Source of the DNA: Azoarcus sp. L1K30
GTDB lineage: Bacteria; Pseudomonadota; Gammaproteobacteria; Burkholderiales; Rhodocyclaceae
Reading direction: 5' to 3'
Length of the DNA: 64,000 nucleotides
NCBI RefSeq assembly: GCF_018122735.1
Contig: NZ_JAGRRD010000001.1
Location: 1,253,462 to 1,317,461 of the forward strand
The notes below the pieces were generated by a model that worked only from the letters and a program-made list of their open reading frames with translations, made no database searches and was not told the DNA's origin. Position 1 is the first letter of the stretch. The number at the start of each line of letters is the position of its first letter. Below, one piece after another: positions 58,757 to 64,000 of this stretch. A program made the translations under genes and the position numbers.

Positions 58757-61183
58757 TCATGCAACCTTGAGCAGGGCTGCCGCCGGTTGCACTTCATCCA
58801 CTTCGAGTACGCCGTCCTCGTCGTAATGCGCGGCGGTGACGAACCTGGGCTTGAACACCACGCACCAACTCGGCACGATGAGCACCGCTGCGATGGCATT
58901 GACGATCAGCATGAAAGACAGCAGCACGGCCGCGTCCGACTGGAAGCGCAGATCCGACATGAAGATCCACATCACCACGCCGGCGATGAGCGTGATGGCG
59001 GTGAAGGACACCGCGTAACCGGTGGTGGCCACCGCGGTGATGACCGCCCGCTTGATGTCGTGCAGACGGGCGTACTCCTCACGGATGCGGTCCATGAAAT
59101 ACACCGCGTAGTCGATGCCGACGCCCACCCCGACGGCGATCACCGGCACCGTATTGACGTTGATGCCGATGTTCGCCGCGCCCATGTAGGCGTAGGTCAT
59201 CAGCGTGGAGAACAGCATGGGCAGCACCATCAGCCAGCCTGCGTGCAGCGAGCTGTAATAGACCATCACCAGCAGGAAGGCGAGGATCATGACTGCCGGG
59301 ATGATGATCATGTGGTCGGTATGCAGGGCCTGGTTGCCGGCCGCGGTCACGCCGACGATGCCGCCGCCCAGTTCGATATGCAGGCCCGGCACTTCGGCCT
59401 CGATCGTGCGGATCCCCTCTTCGGCCAGCGCCACGACGCGGTTGATGGTCGCCGCTTGATGGTCCTTGTAATAGAAGACCATGTCGGCCTCGTCCTCGGT
59501 CGAGGAGATGAATTCCTTCAGCGCGCCCGGGATCGGGCTGGAGGCGAGATAGGCGAACATCAGCCCGCCCACCTCGTCGGCCGTATCCGGAATCTGCATC
59601 CAGCGCGGATCGTCGTTGTGGGTGAGTTTGTTCACCACCCGCACCACCCCGGGCAGGGCCTTGGTGCCGCCCAGAGTGGGGTCGGACATCATGTGCGCCT
59701 GAAAGCGCTCGATCGCCGCCATGACTTCCGGACGCTTGATGCCGCCCGGCTCATCGGTACGCGCGACGACGTGCAGCTCCTCCGAACCGGGAAAGCGGTG
59801 ATTGATCGCGGCAGTGGACAGGTTGTAGTCGTGATCCCGATGCAGCAGTGGCGAGCCCGGCTCGGATTCGCCGAGCTGTACCTTGGACACGAAATACACC
59901 GCGCCGATGGCGCCGATCAGCGTGAGGATCAGGATCGAGCGCGCGCCGCCGTCGGTACCGCCGGTGCGCGCCATGGCCGCGCCGAGGAAATTGCGCACCC
60001 CCTCATTCGCGTTCACCGTGGTGCGCGGCTGCGGCAACACCGTCAGCGCCAGCGGCACCATGAAATGCACGGTGAAGATGACCGAGAAGCCCCAGAACCC
60101 CGCCGCGATACCGAGCTTGTGATTGAAGGGCGCCGCCCCGAGCACCAGCACGGCGATACCGATGGCATCGACGATGATGGCCAGCGAACCGGGACGGAAC
60201 AGCGCGTCGAGTGCGTTCCGCGCCGCCTTCTTGCCGTTCTTCACCACCGCCAGCTCCTCGTAGTAGCGCACCACGAGCTGAACGCCGTGGGAGGTGGCGC
60301 GAGCGGCTATCAGGAAGGGAATCGGCAGCGACAGGGGCTCGAGGTTGATGCCGACCATCGCCATGAAACCCAGGCCCCAGATCGACGACAGCGCAATGCC
60401 GAGCAGCGGCAGTGCGATGCCGTAGAAGCGGCGGAAGTAGACGATCAGCAAGGTCGCCAGCAGCAGCAGCGTCCACGCCAGGATCTCGACGATCTGATTG
60501 ACGTAGGTGTAGACCCAGCCGGTCAGCACCGGATTGCCGGTGACGTAGATGTGGTGCCCCGGAACCGAGAGGCTGTCGCGCACCTTCATCAACGCATCGA
60601 AGGTGGCCTTGTAGTCGATGCCGCTCTCGTTCAGCTGCACCTTGATCAGCGCCGCCTTGAGGTCTGGCGACACCAGCAGGCCGTACAGCGTCGGGTTGGC
60701 GATGACATCGCGCTTGAGTTGCTCGAGTTCGGCAACCGATCGATGCGTCTTCTGCGGGTCATAGTAGGCCTGCGAGGCGAAACCACCCTGCTCGTCCAGA
60801 TAAATCTTGCGTGCGGTGCGGTGGGTCAGGCTCGATACCAGGTTGTGGTTGACGCTGGGCAGGCTGTCCATGCCCTGGGTCGCGTCATGGATCAGTGCGA
60901 GCGTCTTGTCGTTGAAGATCGTGCCCTGCTCGACTTCGACCGCCATCACGATCATGTTGGCACCGCCGAAATTCTCCTTCAGGCGGTTGTAAACCTTGAT
61001 GTAGGGATGGCTCTGCGGCAACAGGTCGGAAAAGTCCGAATAGACCTGGAGCCGGGGCAGCGCCATGCCAAAGAACACCGTGACCGCCAGGATCATCGAC
61101 AGAATGATCTTGGGGTTGGCGAAGATCCACTCCTCGCCGCGATGCAGGGTATGCGTAATGGAATGTCTGAATGTGCTGACCAT
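58757..61183 (-). CDS. RND/MMPL-superfamily exporter (second copy)
   Basis: 808 residues with the same fold as the first RND copy: N-terminal helix (about 22-44), loop, bundle with GVGVGIDYAVYFMDRIRE in the second half. The first half has AARATSHGVQLVVRYYEEL. About 12 membrane segments. GAGG lies before the ATG. The order is YCF48, RND, DUF1302, DUF1329, a rearrangement of the first cluster. Confidence 0.88.
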   Translation of the reverse strand: MVSTFRHSITHTLHRGEEWIFANPKIILSMILAVTVFFGMALPRLQVYSDFSDLLPQSHPYIKVYNRLKENFGGANMIVMAVEVEQGTIFNDKTLALIHDATQGMDSLPSVNHNLVSSLTHRTARKIYLDEQGGFASQAYYDPQKTHRSVAELEQLKRDVIANPTLYGLLVSPDLKAALIKVQLNESGIDYKATFDALMKVRDSLSVPGHHIYVTGNPVLTGWVYTYVNQIVEILAWTLLLLATLLIVYFRRFYGIALPLLGIALSSIWGLGFMAMVGINLEPLSLPIPFLIAARATSHGVQLVVRYYEELAVVKNGKKAARNALDALFRPGSLAIIVDAIGIAVLVLGAAPFNHKLGIAAGFWGFSVIFTVHFMVPLALTVLPQPRTTVNANEGVRNFLGAAMARTGGTDGGARSILILTLIGAIGAVYFVSKVQLGESEPGSPLLHRDHDYNLSTAAINHRFPGSEELHVVARTDEPGGIKRPEVMAAIERFQAHMMSDPTLGGTKALPGVVRVVNKLTHNDDPRWMQIPDTADEVGGLMFAYLASSPIPGALKEFISSTEDEADMVFYYKDHQAATINRVVALAEEGIRTIEAEVPGLHIELGGGIVGVTAAGNQALHTDHMIIIPAVMILAFLLVMVYYSSLHAGWLMVLPMLFSTLMTYAYMGAANIGINVNTVPVIAVGVGVGIDYAVYFMDRIREEYARLHDIKRAVITAVATTGYAVSFTAITLIAGVVMWIFMSDLRFQSDAAVLLSFMLIVNAIAAVLIVPSWCVVFKPRFVTAAHYDEDGVLEVDEVQPAAALLKVA

Positions 61184-61193
61184 GATTGCCGCC

Positions 61194-62165
61194 TCAGGAA
61201 CCGCTTGCGGTGCGCGTGCCGATCACTCGCAGCAGCCCGCCCGGGCCACCTGCGAGGATGGCGGATTGACCAGGCAGGGAGGCCCCTGCCGCGAAGAACA
61301 CCGGAAGGGGGTCGGGATAGGCCACGGCGCGCCAGACATCGCCCTCCAGCCGCAGCACCGTGCCCTCGGCGCCGACGCCGTAGGGCACACCTTCATGCAT
61401 GAACAGGCGATAGACCGGCACCCCGGCAGCATTTTCCAGTCGCGCCCAGTGCTGCCCGCCATCGAGTGTGCGCAGCATCTGGCCCGCGATCCCGCTGACA
61501 TAGCCCTCGCTGGCGCTGACGAAGAGCGTTGCATACGGATAGAACTCGTCCGGCATTGGGGCGGCCGCCGCCCAGCTCGCGCCGGCATCGGCAGACACCA
61601 GCACCATGCCGAACTCGCCGGTCGCCACCGCATGGCTCGCATCGATGAACTGCAGCGTGGTGATCTGGTAATCCTCGCCCATGTCGCTGACCGTCCAGTT
61701 CGCGCCGCGGTCCCGGCTATGGGCGATGATCGAGCGCGTTCCGCCCACCCACCATCCGCCTTGCGGATCGCAGGCAACGGTCAGCGGCACCCGTGGTTTG
61801 TCGAAGCTTGCCGACGTCCAGTTGCTGCCGTCGGGCGCGGCGGTCCACACCTTGCGATAGAAATCGATCCCCAGGAAGCTGCCGTCGGGGCAGACCGTGA
61901 GCCCGATCAGCGATGCCGGTCCCAGCGCTTCCCGGCGCCAGGTGGTGCCGTGGTCGGACGACACCAGCACTGCGCCGGCCTGTGAGCTGGCAACGACGGT
62001 CTGTTCGTTGGCGGCCAGCGCCTGCACCGTATCGAAGCGTTGTACGGGCTTGGCGCGCTGGGCATCCACCGCGGCCATGTCGGGCGCAGCGGTGCAACCC
62101 AACACACTCGCGCCGGCAAGCATCACACAGACGCCCAGCCGCGCTTTGTTGATTGTTCTGATCAC
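61194..62165 (-). CDS. YCF48-like lipoprotein propeller (second copy)
   Basis: 323 residues. Lipoprotein signal with lipobox VLGC (Cys24), unlike the first copy, which has a cleaved Sec signal. Propeller blades contain LVSSDHGTTWR, AHSRDRGANWT, LVSADAGASWA and LRTLDGGQHWA. Probably anchored to the outer membrane facing the periplasm, working with the RND gene ten bases downstream. Confidence 0.8.
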   Translation of the reverse strand: MIRTINKARLGVCVMLAGASVLGCTAAPDMAAVDAQRAKPVQRFDTVQALAANEQTVVASSQAGAVLVSSDHGTTWRREALGPASLIGLTVCPDGSFLGIDFYRKVWTAAPDGSNWTSASFDKPRVPLTVACDPQGGWWVGGTRSIIAHSRDRGANWTVSDMGEDYQITTLQFIDASHAVATGEFGMVLVSADAGASWAAAAPMPDEFYPYATLFVSASEGYVSGIAGQMLRTLDGGQHWARLENAAGVPVYRLFMHEGVPYGVGAEGTVLRLEGDVWRAVAYPDPLPVFFAAGASLPGQSAILAGGPGGLLRVIGTRTASGS

Positions 62166-62272
62166 GGTCTCCTCCGATTTCCGGGCGCGAAGCGGCCCGC
62201 GCTGCGTTTGTGTCCAAAGCAGCGTTTGTCATTTTTTTCTATTGAGCGGCGAACCCGCGCCGCGCGGTGTGT

Positions 62273-62464
62273 CTAGCGGCCGAGGTCCTTTGCCGAGGTG
62301 CCGGCGATGCCCCAGTTGGTCTTGGGTACGTCATGAATCCACACGCGCACCGTTTCCCGCGGCGCGCCAACCGCTTCGACGAGCGCGTCGGTCACCTTCT
62401 CGATGACGGCACGCTTCTGATCTTCGGTGCGGCCCTCGATCATGTAGATCTGTGCAAATGGCAT
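62273..62464 (-). CDS. dmpI: 4-oxalocrotonate tautomerase
   Basis: 63 residues, the usual XylH/DmpI size. Met removal exposes the catalytic Pro1 (PFAQIYMIEG); VTDALVEAVGAPRETVRVWI contains the Arg39-like residue. It interconverts 2-hydroxymuconate and 2-oxo-3-hexenedioate in meta-cleavage. GGGAG precedes the ATG. Confidence 0.93.
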   Translation of the reverse strand: MPFAQIYMIEGRTEDQKRAVIEKVTDALVEAVGAPRETVRVWIHDVPKTNWGIAGTSAKDLGR

Positions 62465-62475
62465 GTTCTTCTCCC

Positions 62476-63264
62476 TTATCCGAAACGGACCGATACCGAG
62501 CCCAGGTCCTGCACCCGCAGGGAGATCGAATCACCCGCCTTCACCGCAACCGCCTCGGTGATGCCACCGGACAGAATCAGCGTACCTGCGGGAATCTCCT
62601 CGCCCTTCTCACCCAGCATGTTGGCCAGCATGGCGATGGCCGCGGCGGGGTGACCGAGCACCGCCGCACCGGCACCGAACGCAACCGGCTCACCGTTCTT
62701 CTCCAGCACGATGCCGGTGGTGCGCAGATCGAGTTCGGCCACATTGCCCATCCTGCCGCCGACCACGAAACGGCTCGACGAGCAGTTGTCGGCCACCACG
62801 CTCTTCAGGTCGAACTTGAAGTCGCGGTAACGGCTGTCGATGATCTCGATGGCGGGAATGACGAAATCGGTGGCGGCGAGCACTGCACCGATGTGGCAGC
62901 CGGGCCCCTTGAGCGGCGCCTTGGTGACGAAGGCGATTTCCGGCTCCACCTTCGGATGGATGAGCTTCCCGGTATCGATTTCGCCCCCTTCAGGCACGCT
63001 GAAGTAGTCGGCCAGAAAGCCGAACACCGGCGTTTCCACGCCCATCTGCTTCATCTTGGCGTGCGAGGTCAGGCCCGCCTTGAGCCCGACGATGCGTGCG
63101 CCGCGCGCGATCTTGCGACGCTTGATTTCGTCCTGGATGGCGTAGGCGTCATCCCAGTCCATGTCCGGGTAATCGTCGGTGATCTTGGTCGTATCCACGG
63201 CTTCGAGCTCGCAGGTCTCGAGCCGGATCGCCAGTTGTTCGATTGTTGCCTTGTCGAGTTTCAT
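62476..63264 (-). CDS. dmpH: 4-oxalocrotonate decarboxylase
   Basis: 262 residues (DmpH is 264), family of fumarylacetoacetase-related decarboxylases. The metal-binding region [11 protein letters not shown] and the active-site stretch [17 protein letters not shown] are visible. It decarboxylates 2-oxo-3-hexenedioate to 2-hydroxypent-2,4-dienoate, together with the hydratase. The start [10 protein letters not shown] overlaps the dmpG stop (ATGA), so the two are coupled. Confidence 0.94.
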   Translation of the reverse strand: MKLDKATIEQLAIRLETCELEAVDTTKITDDYPDMDWDDAYAIQDEIKRRKIARGARIVGLKAGLTSHAKMKQMGVETPVFGFLADYFSVPEGGEIDTGKLIHPKVEPEIAFVTKAPLKGPGCHIGAVLAATDFVIPAIEIIDSRYRDFKFDLKSVVADNCSSSRFVVGGRMGNVAELDLRTTGIVLEKNGEPVAFGAGAAVLGHPAAAIAMLANMLGEKGEEIPAGTLILSGGITEAVAVKAGDSISLRVQDLGSVSVRFG

Positions 63265-64000
63265 GCTGCCACTCCCGTCTTTGCCGCCTTCGCCCGCGCC
63301 AGATTCATCGCCGTATCCTCGATCATGTCTTCCTGCCCGCCGACCATGCCGCGCCGGCCCATCTCGACCAGGATGTCGCGCGCCGACACGCCGTATTTCT
63401 GCTCCGCACGCTTGGCGAACAGCAGGAAGGAGCCATACACCCCGGCATAGCCCAGCGTCAGTGCGTCGCGGTCGATGCGGATCGGGAAGTCCATGATCGG
63501 CACCACCAGGTCTTCGGCCACGTCCTGGATCCGGAACACATCCACCCCGGTCTCGATGCCCATCAGCTCGCACACCGCGATCAGCACTTCCATCGGCGTG
63601 TTGCCCGCCCCCGCGCCCAGCCCGGCTGCGGCGGCATCGATGCGGGTGGCCCCGACTTCGATGGCGGCGATGGAGTTGGCCACGCCCATGGCGAGGTTGT
63701 GGTGGCCGTGAAAGCCGAGCTCGGTCTCGGGCTTCAGTGCCTCGCGCACCGCGCTCAGGCGCGCCTTCACCGTGTCGGGCAACAGGTGACCGGCCGAGTC
63801 GGTGATGTAGATGCAGTTGGCGCCATAGCCTTCCATCAGCTTGGCCTGCTTCACCAGCCCTTCGGGGCTGTTCATGTGCGCCATCATCAGAAAGCCCACG
63901 GTGTCCATGCCGAGCTTGCGCGCCATGCCGATGTGCTGCTCGGAGACGTCGGCCTCGGTGCAGTGGGTGGCCACACGGATGGTATTCACCCCGAGTTCGT
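63261..64000 (-). CDS. dmpG: 4-hydroxy-2-oxovalerate aldolase, C-terminal part
   Basis: The frame runs out of the right edge of the window, so about 246 codons of the usual 345 are seen. TIM-barrel aldolase with [43 protein letters not shown] (metal histidines) and [12 protein letters not shown]. It splits 4-hydroxy-2-oxovalerate to pyruvate and acetaldehyde and channels the aldehyde to DmpF, expected just upstream. The GTG at 63989 is an internal Val, not a start. Confidence 0.95.
   Translation of the reverse strand, partial: ELGVNTIRVATHCTEADVSEQHIGMARKLGMDTVGFLMMAHMNSPEGLVKQAKLMEGYGANCIYITDSAGHLLPDTVKARLSAVREALKPETELGFHGHHNLAMGVANSIAAIEVGATRIDAAAAGLGAGAGNTPMEVLIAVCELMGIETGVDVFRIQDVAEDLVVPIMDFPIRIDRDALTLGYAGVYGSFLLFAKRAEQKYGVSARDILVEMGRRGMVGGQEDMIEDTAMNLARAKAAKTGVAA

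Noticed and set aside
58733..61402. Plus-strand open frame of about 890 codons opposite the second RND gene
   Set aside because: Antisense shadow; the minus-strand RND protein has clear membrane helices and motifs.

Overview
The window is GC-rich bacterial DNA, densely coding, with gene families typical of aromatic-degrading Betaproteobacteria of the Thauera/Azoarcus/Aromatoleum group. That placement is an inference from gene content and codon bias; no rRNA or marker gene is present. Most genes read leftward (minus strand).

Layout. (1) 1-9432: a toluene-4-monooxygenase operon, tmoABCDEF, followed by a TodX/FadL-type outer-membrane channel, a terminator, a TodS/TmoS-type hybrid sensor kinase and the first 24 codons of its response regulator. 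(2) 9433-15908: small unrelated genes (a FliD-like orphan, VOC, DUF1272, ABM, DUF1697, pyridoxamine-oxidase-like, RidA, methyltransferase, DinB). (3) 15909-22473: a phenol hydroxylase operon, dmpQ-dmpB-dmpKLMNOP, behind a clear sigma-54 promoter with an upstream 11-bp dyad. (4) 22822-25036: a membrane endo/exonuclease/phosphatase-family protein, a truncated SDR, an NTF2-like protein and an HxlR regulator. (5) 25419-33520: a type IC restriction-modification locus hsdM-hsdS-prrC-DUF1016-hsdR, carrying a PrrC-type anticodon nuclease and an added PD-(D/E)xK nuclease. (6) 33762-43342: a XylR/DmpR-type activator, then an RND transporter, YCF48-like propeller, DUF1329 and DUF1302 cluster with a divergent LysR regulator. 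(7) 43520-47612: a second XylR/DmpR-type activator divergent from a Rieske oxygenase/reductase pair (VanA/VanB type) that has its own sigma-54 promoter. (8) 47915-51314: a J-domain protein leading a tight operon of three unrecognised proteins. (9) 51351-54801: slipin/NfeD pair and cysteine synthase. (10) 55399-64000: the end of a meta-cleavage operon (dmpG-dmpH-dmpI) running into a second YCF48/RND/DUF1302/DUF1329 cluster.

How it works together (inference from known families): toluene enters through the TodX-like channel, the T4MO-type enzyme makes cresol, phenol hydroxylase makes (methyl)catechol, catechol 2,3-dioxygenase cleaves it with DmpQ keeping the enzyme active, and DmpI/H/G carry the product towards pyruvate and aldehyde. 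The toluene branch looks TodST-controlled and the phenol branch looks sigma-54/DmpR-controlled. Two paralogous envelope clusters (DUF1302, DUF1329, YCF48, RND) are the most attractive poorly described system, together with the prrC/DUF1016 restriction island and the J-domain operon.

Four copies of a palindromic, MITE-like intergenic repeat lie at about 11.2, 17.5, 43.4 and 55.1 kb. One sits inside the phenol hydroxylase operon and one supplies the stop codon of the LysR gene. No tRNA, rRNA, CRISPR array or complete insertion sequence was seen.
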